A DNA stretch of 64,000 bases from Glandiceps talaboti (GCF_964340395.1 NC_135570.1:18148821-18212820), one strand, 5' to 3'; positions 50,701 to 61,610 are shown, counted from the first letter of the stretch. Numbers and translations: made by a program. Notes: a model not told the origin generated them from the sequence alone.

Positions 50701-51866
50701 CCATACAAGTTTTCTTCCAGACGAGTTGCTAAAGTCATATAAATGACAACACGAAACTTTCGAAATTTCGTAATTCTTTACAATTTTTATTGCTGATAAT
50801 ATGGGTATTCTAATAGCTAGTATATCTATTCGAGATGAAATATGTTTACTTTGTTACTAAATGCGCCGTTCAAAAGGCGACATCAGCGAGTACAAGTATA
50901 GTAGGCTAAAATATGCCGTCGATGTGTCTTGTGTGTTGATGGTATTGTGATGCTTCTTATCCGCAAATAATAAAACATGAGATAAATAAAAGTCACTGAG
51001 TGTGAAACATGCGACATTACAAGTGTTTATGTATATCTAGTCTAGCCGTTTTGATTTATTTTTCCATAATATGGGGACATAATATTTTAGCATTTATACC
51101 CACAGACACTGACAATTAGTCAGAAAGTGTGAGTAAATATCAGTAAATGTTGGTTAATAAGACATGGAGACTGTAGTTTTTGTTTACTGATGTCTATTAC
51201 AACCACCGACAATTTATTTTTTCACAATGCTGTTGAGTTTTATTCACCTGTTGACTACGCTCGTCATAGGCTATGTGCTAACGATGTCTCTCTATGACGT
51301 CATAAAATCCCGTGGTCTAGGTGGGACCGGAAATACCCGAAAACTCTCGAAGTAAATCCGAAGGGAACTGACTGAAAAATGGTCATTTTAAGGTGTTTGC
51401 AGACTCTTTTTTAAAGTTTTAAAACCAGTATACATTTCAAAAACATGTCGTCTAGCAAAATAGCAATAGTGAATGTGAGCATTTTGAATCACCTTTAAGC
51501 TAGAAATAAAACCACATAACATCTTATTACCCCCCCCCCCCCCAATTAAGACAAACTACTCACAGAAAGCAACAAAAAAAGAGAAGAAGCTCCAAAACAT
51601 AAAAAAGAGAATAAAATTACAGTAAGGAGTTGATGATGCACAAACAACTACAAAGAAATAGACAGTTCAATTACAACACAGGGTTTGAAATAAATATGGG
51701 GTTTGGAAAAGTGAATTAGAAGTAAGAACTAAGAGAGATGAAGAGCCTTAGCGAAAGCACTTAAAGATAGGACCACCAAATTTTTTGCAGGACTACTACG
51801 TTATCAATTTTACTAGTCCTGTGGGATAGTGACTTTTTTACTCCAGTGTCGAACCCTGTTGGCTGA
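47726..51866 (+). mobile_element. hAT-like non-autonomous element nested in family A copy C
   Basis: Left end CAAGGGTTCGACATACACGC, right end AGTGTCGAACCCTG; AGGGTTCGACA is a terminal inverted repeat, and CAGGGTTCGACA-type ends are typical of hAT elements. It splits the family A internal sequence CGTATGG|CTGAGAATG. It includes two pieces of repeat family X (48947-49093, 51499-51770) on either side of a foldback element. The 8-bp target duplication expected for hAT is not clear, so the class is tentative. Frames at 47936-48304 have no recognised domain. Confidence 0.62.
49094..51498. mobile_element. Large foldback element, ~0.7-kb inverted arms
   Basis: The left arm starts TTAAAGGTGATTCAAAATGC and the right arm ends GCATTTTGAATCACCTTTAA. 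The arms pair nearly continuously from 49094 to about 49770 and from about 50800 to 51498, including AAATACCCGAAAACTCTCGA, TTATGTCCCCATATTATGG and GCATATTTTAGCCTACTATA. The central ~1 kb (49770-50800) is unpaired and contains no recognised ORF. It interrupts family X, whose uninterrupted form is at 10028-10465. Confidence 0.87.
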
Positions 51867-52415
51867 GAATGACTCTCTTTCGGGTACTTGGGATTGTCGC
51901 CGTACGGAAACTAAGATGGCGATTAATACATTTCTTCCCTATATATATATCTACTACAACTAGTACAAGTTGAATGTTGTTGACTTGGTAAATTTGTTAG
52001 AAAATTGAAATTCAAATTGCCTCAAAATTATTTTAGATCCCTAGTTTTTTCATTCATCATTAAAATTTTCCAGGGTTAAAGCTGTAAGACACTGGAATTA
52101 TTTATAGCCAACCTCAAAATCCTCTTTTTTTTTCTTTTTCTTGTCATTTTTTTCTGAGATTTTGTGCAATTTTTCATAACAGTAGATTTTTTTGATAAAA
52201 TGGTGACTATGGTATAAAAGTACAATACATTACCAACTTCTGTGTAAAATGTGTTTTATAGTGAGACATCATATGAAACCACTAACCACTTTATTGCATC
52301 GCTAAAATAAAACTGCATAGTGAAGAGCTGAAGAACTGAACCACTTCTACATGTCACCAAAATAAAAAATAAAATAAAAAAAAAAACAGCGGAGCTATTC
52401 TGACCGATAGGTCGC

Positions 52416-53407
52416 TTGTTCATAATTTATGTAAACGACCTTCCAAGTGTCTGTTATGATTCTAAGTACCTCTTCTATGCTGATGCTGATTCTGTAAATG
52501 ATATTTTAGACTACTCCAAGTTACAAACAGATCTAAACTGTTATAATAATATATACTTTATTATCCAATACAATGGAAAGCATCTTGGCGCAGTACTTGG
52601 AAGTTGGACTTAAATCTTGAGAAATGTTGTATGATTTCTTTTACAAATAAGAAGGAGCCAATTACTTTTAATTAATATATTAATTTCAGATTTTAACCTT
52701 ACTTGTGTAAAGAATGTTAAGGATTTAGGAATTATTTTAACCTCTAACCTTTGTTTTTCTGATTATATCTGTTATTGTAAAAAAAAAAAAGTTTTTAGAA
52801 TGTTAGGTTTTGTCCAACGTGACACACACAATTTTTGTCAGTTACTTACTTTACTAACTTTATATTTTACTCTGATTTTTAGTTGCCTTGAATATGCTTC
52901 TGTTGCTTGGAATGTCTTTCACAAATCATACATAAATTTATTAGGGGGTGTTCAACGTAAATTTATTAAATTTCTTTGTTTTAAAACTCATATACATTGT
53001 ACCATACAATTCCAGCCAGTGTGATACTTTGTGCAGTGTTTTCAAGTTACCAACTTTGATTCAACGTTGAGGCTACCTTGATAAGTTGTTTTTATATAAA
53101 TATGTAAACAGTTTTTATGACGTCCCTGTTATCTTATCTAATTTATCTTTAAATGGACCAGGAAAACTTCTACACTCTTGTTCCACTTTTAGACCCCCTT
53201 GGTGTAGAATAAATGTTTTTAAATTTTCTCCGCTTAACAGATGTATGAATACTTTCAATAAAATAGTTCGATCTTCTCCTGGTACTGATATTTTTAGTAA
53301 TATTAATAAGTGTAAGGCTGACATTCGACATGCAATTTTCAATGCAATATTTAACTGGTTAATTAAGTGTTTGACAACACAGAAAGGTTCACATCTAGCA
53401 ATTACAT
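52416..53407 (+). pseudogene. LINE reverse transcriptase fragment, 3' piece of the split copy
   Basis: Resumes the RT after the insertion: IIYVNDLPSV, then LFYADADS (catalytic YADD altered to YADA), later VFRMLGFVQRDTHNF, FSCLEYASVAWNVFHKSYIN and LGGVQRKFIKFLCFKTHI, the usual order of the C-terminal part of jockey/CR1-group RT proteins. Multiple stops and frameshifts (near 52660-52790 and 53040) show an old copy. Joined conceptually with 44489-44552, the motif PQGSLLGPLL-IIYVNDLP is complete. Confidence 0.85.
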
Positions 53408-53548
53408 ATTAACCTCTGTTTACAGATCACACCAGTCACACATTTATTTCCTATCACCTCATTCTTTCACAAGAATTCACTACCATCACAGCTGTAGTAC
53501 ACTTCTCCACATTCATTTTGTTCCCTCCAATATACCATTGAAGGATTC

Positions 53549-54990
53549 AACATGCCACGAAGCAAAAAAAAAAACACACCTCGCACTAGCTCTGCTAGGC
53601 AGCCACGGCATCCAGTTACCTGTAGATGCTAACCTAAACAACCTCGACCGACTAGATCGGGACATCATGCATTCCACAGGAACGGCAAATGGCCAAGCTC
53701 CACCACAAACTACTTGCAACAACTACAGTTTGAACCCATCAACAGGCAATGGCATGTTGACTGACAACATGCTAACTACCGACTTTGCTGAATTGAGGCG
53801 ATCCATCAATTGACTATCGTTCACCCTTGCCAATTCACCAGCACATGGTGATCCGACTACAACTCCGCCAGCCAGCAACGACTGCCATGGGACGTCATGG
53901 ACCACTCAAGCCTACGATACCAACAACACAAACAATGGATATAGTGACCCCAATCTCCTCACCACGTCGGGCATTGCCTCTGACAGCCTGTCCCACATCG
54001 AGCTGGTGTTGGCTTCTACCCGTCAAGACACACTGCAAGGTAAGGATGTCAACTTGGCTTATCTCCTTTTACGTAGCTACAAGCAAACGATCTATGACCG
54101 CCATATTGTTGTTGATGACGTAGCATATACACCACGTCCAATTCAAGACACTTGCCTGATCGCCTCTCTCCCTGAGCCTCTCTCGACCCTTGACCTTACA
54201 GAATTCATCCTCGCATTTTCGATTTATAAGAACATTATGTGTGGAGCTTACCCAAATCATTGAGCAGAACTAGATTCCAACCAACAGGACATTATTGACA
54301 TGGCCACTCATTACTCTGGTCTCTCTTTCTATGAATACCACCGTGCATTCTCTGCTGGGGCAGCAGTGCTGCTGGAACTGCATAATATTAAGGTAGACTG
54401 GTCCAAACGTGACAACAATTTATTTTGTTAAATTTTCGCTGGGCAGAAAGCCATAGCCTGTCAAATTTGTAACAGTCTCAGCCATACAATGGGTTTCTGT
54501 AACCAACTCGCTGCTCCCAATACTACTACAAATACCCGGAAGTGCCATATCCTCAACTTCATGTACTGATGACCTGGACCACCAAGGGTGCCCTCACATC
54601 CAGTTCTGCGGGAAGGAAATCTGTAACAACTTCAACACTGAGAATGACTGCAACCATGCAAGCTGTAACTGACTACATGCCTGCACCCGTTGCTATTCAG
54701 AAAACCATGGACTGAAAACCGGCCAATGCACCCGTATGCAAAACACCAATAAACAATGAATCCACCCCTCCACTCCTGTTGATATTACAGCTATTGACCA
54801 TGAACTTACTACAAACCCAGACCATGATTTCATAACCTACTTGATTTTGGGTGTTACAAATGGTTTTCATACAGGGGTCGCTACACCACCACATAGCACG
54901 TATGTCGCCCGAAACCTGTTTTCGGCACACAACCAAACAGACAAGACTGCTGGTTCACGTGAATTTCACAGCACAGATTGTACCCCCAGG
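53549..54990 (+). pseudogene. Decayed gag-type gene with CCHC zinc knuckle
   Basis: Starts near ATGCCACGAAGC and reads as one protein with stops near 53811, 54261, 54430 and 54569. Recognisable parts: SGLSFYEYHRAFSAGAAVLL, ELHNIKVDWSKRDNNLFC, CQICNSLSHTMGFC at 54459-54500 (perfect C-x2-C-x4-H-x4-C knuckle), then a second Cys/His cluster CNNFNTENDCNHASC and HACTRCYSENHG. This arrangement fits gag of DIRS/Ngaro-type retrotransposons, unrelated in sequence to the gag at 25842. The RT part is missing here. Confidence 0.65.
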
Positions 54991-55082
54991 GTGCACATTT
55001 GTCCCATACCTCATTGAACTGTCTACATCAGTCAAGCACCTCCACCATTACGTCAAGCTCTCAAATGACTGCAAGGAAGACA

Positions 55083-55501
55083 ATAATAATAATAATAATA
55101 ATGTATTCCCACGTACAAAAATTTGATACAGAACAGAACAAAATATCCTTATGTATATACATAAACGTGTTATCTGGGAAAAGGGTGTGGACGTAGTTGT
55201 TTCACAACTAATCGAGTCCTCCCCTCACAAAACATATGACACTCATCATTTAAAATTGCCCTGTTTCAATCAAGACTATTTAACGTGGTAGATGATACAT
55301 GGAAATACACTGAAATTACAAAATAAATTAAACATGAGCTCTAGGTCCCAAAACAACCAGACTGTAGACATTTTTTAAATTCCCGCTTAAACTCTGACCT
55401 GCATTGTATAGTCCTAATATGCACTGGTATTTTATTCCATAGTTTTGCACCTGCATATTTTATGCTGAATTGGCCTGACCTATGTTTTGTTCTTGGAATA
55501 T
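55083..55501 (-). other. 3' untranslated region and (ATT)n tail of LINE-J
   Basis: On the minus strand the region follows the RT stop at 55502 and ends in an ATT repeat (plus-strand AATAATAATAAT at 55081-55101). A simple-repeat tail is normal for LINEs that prime reverse transcription on their own 3' end. It fixes the 3' boundary of the minus-strand LINE. Confidence 0.7.
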
Positions 55502-56302
55502 TCAAATCGCTTCTCCTGCTTTGCCGTGTTGAATAAGAATGGCTAATTGTAGTGAAGTAATCGTGGAAGATGCTTGTAGTCTTTGATGTAAAACATCATG
55601 GATAAACATCGCTAATTGTAGGCTGTGTTGTTGAAAAATGTTTAGAATACCGAGCTTTTGAAATAATGGTTCTGAGGGTACATTCCATTTGCTAAAAGTC
55701 ATAATACAAATTGATCGTTTTTGTACAATAAATAATTCATTAAGGTAAGTTGGGTACGTACTGCCCCATACTTCCAGTCCATAGGTGATGTGTGGGAGAA
55801 CAGTGGAGTTATAAAGCATGATAAGTATATGTTGAGGCACAACTTTGCGAATATGTAGGAATATGCCTGTAAGTTTGCTTATTTTAGAATTTACAGCAGT
55901 AATTTGTGGCTTCCAGGACATACACTGATCAATTGACACTCCAACAAATGATGCAGTATCAGTTTCTTGCAGTATTGTGTCTTTTATGCGCATAGATCCA
56001 GTGTTATCCACTGTTTTCCTTTTGCTTTTCAGAATTAAGTAATTCGTTTTAGCTAGATTTATCGTTAGCTTATTCGCATCACACCAATTTGTGATATTTG
56101 TTAATTCATAGCTCATTGATGTCATATCAATAACATTACTTCTATCAGTAAAAGTATGGAATAAATTTGAATCATCGGCATACAATCTAAAGTCAAATAA
56201 ATCGGAAGATAGTGGTATATCATTAATATATACAAGAAAAAGTGTAGGTCCTAGAATTGAGCCTTGGGGAACACCACAAGTAATTGCACGTTTGGAGGAA
56301 TT
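55502..56302 (-). pseudogene. LINE-J reverse transcriptase, C-terminal segment
   Basis: Minus-strand open frame with ITCGVPQGSILGPTLFLVYI, LYADDSNLFHTF (intact YADD), LAKTNYLILKSKRK, FVGVSIDQCMSW and GLEVWGSTYPTYLNELFIVQ. The order is that of jockey/CR1-group LINE RTs. The upstream end is cut at about 56302 by the L2-like LINE; the preceding residues (FVGINGVN) are at 58458. This segment is open to its stop, so it decayed little after the split. Confidence 0.92.
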
Positions 56303-58457
56303 AATAATAATAATAATAAAAATAACATTTATAGAGCGCCAGTATAACAAATAGGGTTTGCTCAAAGGCGCTGAACAAAACTAAAAAGGTGAAAGGAATA
56401 CGTACATGTACTGAAAAGGGATAAAAGTTAAAAACGTTCAAAGTCCCACAAGTTCAAAGTTCATAGATAAAAGTAGCAACTAATGAAACAAATTAAAACT
56501 AGGCATACGCCTTCTTAAAAAGATGAGTCTTCAGTTTTCATTTAAAAATGTCAACAGAGTTACAAAGTCTAAGTTCTGTTGGCAAACAATTCCAGAATTT
56601 AGGAGCAGCATGTGAAAAGGCACGTTGACCATAAGACTTGGTGTTAACTGACGTCGGTGTCAGTAGACGTTGATCCATAGATCTGAGAGTGCGGGTAGGA
56701 CAATAGCGAGTTGCAAGGTCACAAATGTAAGTTGGAGCAAGTCCATTTAAGGTGCGAAATGTGAGCAACAGTATCTTGTATTCAATCCGATGTTCAACTG
56801 GTAACCAGTGAAGCTCAAACAGCACTTCAGTAATGTGATCATATTTCTTCTTCATGGTGACAATTCTCGCTGCTGTATTTTGAATCATTTGTAGTTTTGT
56901 GATGGACCTTTTTGAGATTCCACACAGTAGACCATTGCTAAAGTCAAGCTTTGATGTCATAAATGCATGTACAAGGCGTTCACTGGTGTTCCTATCCAAA
57001 TATCTTCTGATCTTTCCAATGTTACGTAAGTGGTAATTTGCTGATTTACATGTGAACTTGACTTGGTCATCCATATTCATGTAGCTATCCAAGATTGCGC
57101 ACAGGTTTCTAACAGATGTCATTGCCAAAATTTTGCAACCATTGATTTCAAGGCTTGATGTATCCAGTTTTAACAAGTTTTGTTTAGACCCAAAGAAAAT
57201 CAGTTCCGTCTTATCAGAATTCAGCTTGAGTAGATTAGATGACATCCAACTATGAATATCAGAAACAGCGATTTCCATCTGATTGATGTTGTCTTGTAAC
57301 TGTCTGATGTGGAAGCGTAAGTACAGTTGGCTATCATCAGCGTAAAAGTGAAAATCCAGCTTGTGTCGGCGTATTAAATTTCCAAGTGGCGAAGTGTAAA
57401 TGGTAAACAATAAAGGACCCAAAACAGATCCTTGAGGAACTCCAAACAGTAGTTTGTGAGGCCTTGAAGTTGAACCATCAATTCTGACAGATTGTTGTCT
57501 GTCGGTGAGATAGGAGTTGAACCATGACAGAGCAGTATCAGAAACTCCAAGAGACTTTAACCTAGACAACAAAATTGCGTGGTCCACAGTGTCAAATGCA
57601 GCAGACAGATCTAACAATACTAACATGACAACTTTGCGCTGATCAAGGGCCATGAGGATGTCATTTTGTATACGTATCAGAGCAGTTTCAGTGCTGTGAG
57701 CCTTTTTGTAAGCAGACTGTAAACCTTCAGTGAGATTGTTGGTTTGTAGATGATTAGTCAGCCTCGAAGCAACCACTTTCTCGATGATTTTGGATATGAA
57801 GCTTAGATTTGAGACTGGTCGATAGTTCTTCAATATGTCTGCATCAAGAGTTGATTTTTTGAGAATTGGTGTCACGATAGCTGATTTTAGAGTGTCAGGG
57901 AAGGTACCAGTTGTGAGTGATGTGTTTACAATACGAGCTATTGTTGGGAGCAAAGATGGAATGAATTTCTTCAGCAGATTAGTTGGTACTGGATCAAGGG
58001 AACATGATTTACTTGGTGATTGCTTGATAATCTCTTGAATTTCATCTTCAGTAGCTGGTTTGAAGGAACAAAGCTTATTTTCTGTCAGAGATGTAATAGT
58101 GTTGTTGCCAGGATTTGAGTTTTGAGGCAGCTGACTTTGTAGCTCTGTGCGGATATCAGCAATTTTCTTTGCAAAAAAGGTTGAAAATCGTTCGGCTAGA
58201 TCATCAGATGATTCATGGACTGGTAGCGATGACTTGTTAGGTTTATGCAGGAGGGAATTTATGACAGTGAAGAGAGCTTTAGGGTCCAATTGTTTATCAT
58301 GTACAACAGATGAAAAGTAGGCTGATTTCTCCTTTTTAATTAGTTGAGTTACTTTGTTACACTGATTTTTGTAGATTTCTTTATGTATTGTTAGATTTGA
58401 ACTTCTCCATTTACGTTCTGCTTGTCGTCGTTTCCTCTTTTCCAGTCTGATAGTTTC
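56303..58457 (-). mobile_element. L2/CR1-like LINE, 5'-truncated, inserted in LINE-J
   Basis: About 2.15 kb. On the minus strand it ends with GGCGCTCTATAAATGTTATTT followed by ATT repeats, the 3' signature of L2/CR1-type elements. It lies exactly between LINE-J residues GVN and SSKR. A short AAT/AATT overlap at the junctions could be the target duplication. The endonuclease region and 5' UTR are absent. Confidence 0.88.
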
Positions 58458-58469
58458 AATTAACACCAT
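56538..58469 (-). CDS. L2/CR1-like LINE reverse transcriptase, open frame of 643 codons
   Basis: Continuous frame; the first four codons come from the host LINE-J, so the start Met is accidental. Residues ~10-110: basic linker (RKRRQAERKW, YKNQCNKVTQLIKKEKSAYF). RT from ~165: NYRPVSNLSFISKIIEKVVA, LQSAYKKAHSTETALI, LVLLDLSAAFDTVDHAILLS (first catalytic Asp), GVPQGSVLGPLLFTIY, FHFYADDSQLYL (catalytic Asp pair). C-terminal part: IQNTAARIV, HWLPVEHRIEYKILLLTF. The endonuclease domain is missing. With both catalytic motifs intact and no stop, this is one of the youngest insertions in the window. Confidence 0.92.
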   Translation of the reverse strand: MVLIETIRLEKRKRRQAERKWRSSNLTIHKEIYKNQCNKVTQLIKKEKSAYFSSVVHDKQLDPKALFTVINSLLHKPNKSSLPVHESSDDLAERFSTFFAKKIADIRTELQSQLPQNSNPGNNTITSLTENKLCSFKPATEDEIQEIIKQSPSKSCSLDPVPTNLLKKFIPSLLPTIARIVNTSLTTGTFPDTLKSAIVTPILKKSTLDADILKNYRPVSNLSFISKIIEKVVASRLTNHLQTNNLTEGLQSAYKKAHSTETALIRIQNDILMALDQRKVVMLVLLDLSAAFDTVDHAILLSRLKSLGVSDTALSWFNSYLTDRQQSVRIDGSTSRPHKLLFGVPQGSVLGPLLFTIYTSPLGNLIRRHKLDFHFYADDSQLYLRFHIRQLQDNINQMEIAVSDIHSWMSSNLLKLNSDKTELIFFGSKQNLLKLDTSSLEINGCKILAMTSVRNLCAILDSYMNMDDQVKFTCKSANYHLRNIGKIRRYLDRNTSERLVHAFMTSKLDFSNGLLCGISKRSITKLQMIQNTAARIVTMKKKYDHITEVLFELHWLPVEHRIEYKILLLTFRTLNGLAPTYICDLATRYCPTRTLRSMDQRLLTPTSVNTKSYGQRAFSHAAPKFWNCLPTELRLCNSVDIFK

Positions 58470-58766
58470 TTATACCTACAAACTGATACCTGAAAGTGAG
58501 ATAATCTTTTAGCCATTGAAGGGGCAAACCTCGTATTCCATAATATTCTAATTTCGATATTAGAATATCATGATTTATGGTGTCAAACGCTTTCGAAAAA
58601 TCAATGAATAACCCAAGTGTTGGATTTCCCTTATCAATTTCTTCAAGAAGATGTTGGGTGAGGCTGATCAAAGACAGTTTGGTGCCGTGTTGCTTCCGAA
58701 AACCATATTGGTGTTTGTAAAATGTGTTGTTTTTCTCACAGAAGTTTAGAATTTGATTATTAACCA
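58458..58766 (-). pseudogene. LINE-J reverse transcriptase, middle segment
   Basis: Reads MVNNQILNFCEKNNTFYKHQ, YGFRKQHGTKLSLISL, LGLFIDFSKAFDTINHDILI (first catalytic Asp) and YQFVGINGVN, where the L2-like LINE interrupts. Upstream it meets the family E element at 58767. The RT fingers region that should lie before it (about 100-150 residues) is missing from the window, so a deletion accompanied the family E insertion. Confidence 0.9.
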
Positions 58767-59867
58767 TTTTTAGCACAACTGAACTGAGGTTCAGTAGTGC
58801 TATAGGGATCGCCCGGCGTCTGTCTGTCTGTCTGTGTGTGTGTGTGTGTGGATGTGTGTGTGTGTGTAAACAACTTAAAGTCAAAAACTGCTGAACCGAT
58901 TGCCATGATTTTTGGTGAGTCCATTACCTTGGGTGTCTAGTTGGGAATTTGTTCAAATCAAAATGATCGCATCACAGGTGTGTGATTTGGGTCAAAAAAT
59001 GTGATTTTTGGTAAAAAAACTTAAACTCAGAAACTACTGGGCAGATTGGTGCGAAATTTTGTAAGAAGATTCTTAAGGAGGTGGAAAGTAAGATTTGTTC
59101 ATGACATGATGATTCCATCAGTGATATGCAAATAAGGGCTAAAAATGTGTCTTTTTAGTTAAAAATCTATAATTCCAAAACTACTGAGCAGATTTGGCTG
59201 AAATTTAATGGGAATGCATCTAGGGATGTACGGACGAAGATGTATTAAGCATACAATGATTCCATGAGTGATATGCAAATTAGGTGTAAGAATGTTCATT
59301 TTTGGTCAAAAACTTATATCTCAAAAAGTACTTGGTCAATGAGTCTGAAACTTGGTGAGATGTTTCTGAAACTGTTATTCTGCAGATTTTCTTCAAAACA
59401 TTTTGACAAAATTGGCCCTAGCGACCATGACCACGCCCTTTAGCAACAACCAAATGGCAGTATATTTTGGTCAAATAACAACATCATCTGGTAGGCAAGT
59501 GAGTAAACATTCAAAAAATGTATGCAAATACCTTAGCAACCATGACCACACCCATAGCAACAGCCAAACGGTGGTGTATTTCACAACGATAACAGGGTTT
59601 AATAGACAATTGAATAAACATTCAAAAAATGTATGTAAATTTGCATAGTAACAAGACTACGCCCATAGCAACAGCCAAATAATCACGTATATTGCAAAGA
59701 TAACAACAGGAATAGAAAGACAAATGAATAAGCATTCAAAAAATGTATGCAAATACCCTAGTAACCGTGACCACGCCCATAGCAACAGCCAAATGGTGGT
59801 GTATTTCACAAAGATAACAATGGGGTTTAATAGACAATTGAATAAACATTCAAAAAATGTATGTAAA
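58767..59867 (+). mobile_element. Family E element, copy 3, inside LINE-J
   Basis: Starts TTTTTAGCACAACTGAACTGAGG and has GTCTGTCTG/(GT)n at about 58819-58867, then the same block order as copy 1 (ACTACTGGGCAGATTGG, GATTCCATGAGTGATATGCAAA) and about four units with CCATAGCAACAGCCAAA. It ends at about 59867 without the expected GCACAACTG right terminus. Confidence 0.85.
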
Positions 59868-60460
59868 TCTTCCACCATATCTTTTAAATGAGTATGAGTC
59901 ACAGTATCATTCCCAGACACATGCTTCAATTGATTTGGAATTTTGATTTGATTACATTTCTGTTTCCCAATTAGTTCAGAGATAACTCCCCATGTTTCTT
60001 TCATATTGTTCTGCAAAGATACAAGAGTGTTGTATAGTCATACTTTTTAGCTTTCCTTAGAACACTTGTTAAAATATTTCTGTACCTTTTGAAATGACTC
60101 AGAGTTGGTTCTTGGAAATTATTTTTGATAAGTTTTCTGTACATAGCATGTTTCTTCTTTATTGATTTCCTAATTGCGTTCGTTATCCAGGATTTGTCGT
60201 TTCTTTTCTTTTTACCCCATCGCATGGATTTCAGTGGGGCATACTTTGAAGCAACTTCGAGAAACCGTGTACAGAAATAGTTATACGAGTCATTAACATC
60301 CTGGCAATTCAAAACACCATCCCAGGATTATCTCTCAATTTCCCTAACAAATTCATCCTTATCATATTTTGAAAAATCCCTTACAAGATTGCATGCATTG
60401 CCTGTGTCTTAGAATGAGATATCTACATTATTGAAAAAGGTAAAGATGGGGTCTTTAAGT
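59868..60460 (-). pseudogene. LINE-J region between endonuclease and reverse transcriptase
   Basis: Minus-strand sequence reads FSKYDKDEFVREIE, WDGVLNCQDVNDSYNYFC, KYAPLKSMRWGKKKRNDKSW, ITNAIRKSIKKKHAMYRKLI and, after a frameshift, ETWGVISELIGKQK. This is the typical linker before the RT in jockey/CR1-group ORF2. The endonuclease itself is not present; family-F sequence starts at about 60480. Confidence 0.85.
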
Positions 60461-60720
60461 GATGCAAACTCACCAGAAAACAATTTTTTTTCTTGGCCTT
60501 AAAAAATGCCTACCGTGAGATCTGTGCTACAACTTTCTATAAAAGCTTCCCATTATTACGTGTGGTTGGCCGTAAGATCGTATCTGCAGGCAATCATGCT
60601 GGAGATTTCGCCTACATAACTTCATACGATCTCCTCACTATCTCAAAATTGGAAATCTTTACTTCGTTCATACTCCCACAGCCCAGCAGCCTACGAAGTT
60701 GCTGTTGAAAACTGTACTAG
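60461..60720 (+). repeat. Repeat family F fragment
   Basis: CTCACCAGAAAACAATTTTTTTTCTTGGCC followed by GAGATCTGTGCTACAACTTTCTATAAAAGCTTCCC and GTGGTTGGCCGTAAGATC, parallel to 11420-11540 and 17200-17290. Confidence 0.72.
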
Positions 60721-60989
60721 TGCCGCTGAAATCATAAATTTCGGCATTCAGCAGGTGACATTCTAAATTTACTGGTATATAAATGGTGAAATTTTACATT
60801 TACCAGCATTTTACCAGCAATTTTGAATGTCGCACTTGCAAGTAATTTATACATCGCATTGTGTAGACGAAATATTCTGACTGACATACTCTGACTTCAA
60901 TGTGTCAAAATATATATGGCATTTAGATAACAATGGACAACCATTCACATGAGCAGTGTACACAATTCTGATAGGATTGTTACGTTGTT

Positions 60990-61610
60990 CTACAGACTAT
61001 GTCGCAAGCTTTTATTTTGACATTCCTGGTTTTTCATTGGTTGCTCCTGTTTGCCTGTAGACATTGGTGATTTTAAAGATATTAGTTCAACGTCTCTCCT
61101 CAAATCATGACAGTTTGACCGAGTACCTACAATACACAGCGGGGAACCACCAGTTCCAGTATGAGTAAACGACATAGTTATTTCTTTTCTCCTGCTAGTA
61201 AGCCATGTATGGGTGATGGAAATGATGGAACAACTCGCTAATCGCAACAAGATAAAAGGCAATGTTTCAAATGTGGTGGCTTGAAAAGTTCAATTGTCAC
61301 AGTCTGGAAAATCTAAAGATGTAAAATTGGCACTATGGCTTGAACAATTTGAGTGGATGAACATCCATATCAGTGAAGACAGCGAGTATCTTAGTCCTAA
61401 TAGATGGCAGTATTTACATAGTACAGTGCCAATATTGAAAGAGAAGTCTGATTTCACTTTGGAACGGGGGAAATTGGTTGAAAAACAAACAAACTTTCAT
61501 GGTACACTGCATTTAGGTGATACACGTCAAGTGTATTCAAAGACATACCGTATATTTAGCGAAACCAGTGGCAGGCAGTCCTTTGGTGAAAACTTTTGGT
61601 ATAACTAGTT
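60990..61610 (+). pseudogene. Coding-like remnant of unknown function
   Basis: An open plus frame at 61294-61608 reads SQSGKSKDVKLALWLEQFEW, MNIHISEDSEYLSPNRWQYL, RGKLVEKQTNFHGTLHLGDT; the preceding 300 bp also read coherently with stops (HSWFFIGCSCLPVDIGDFKD). I recognise no domain. It may be the N-terminal part of the same decayed transposon as the hAT-like relic at 61980, or a host exon. A G run follows at 61617-61632. Confidence 0.3.

Larger units (their letters stand above)
46894..52418 (+). mobile_element. Family A element, copy C, lacking its left end and carrying nested insertions
   Basis: Follows copy B directly; its first bases (TCTGAAAGTAACAGCCAGAATACTTCGATATTTGG) correspond to about 110 bp into the family, so the AGCTCCGCTGT end is missing. 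It continues to about 47725, is interrupted to 51866, and resumes with GGCTGAGAATGACTCTC to the right end GGTCGCTT at 52418, where LINE coding resumes. No clear target duplication spans B plus C. Confidence 0.82.

Noticed and set aside
54851-55126. Poly-Asn-ending ORF
   Set aside because: The Asn run is the antisense of the LINE-J (ATT)n tail.
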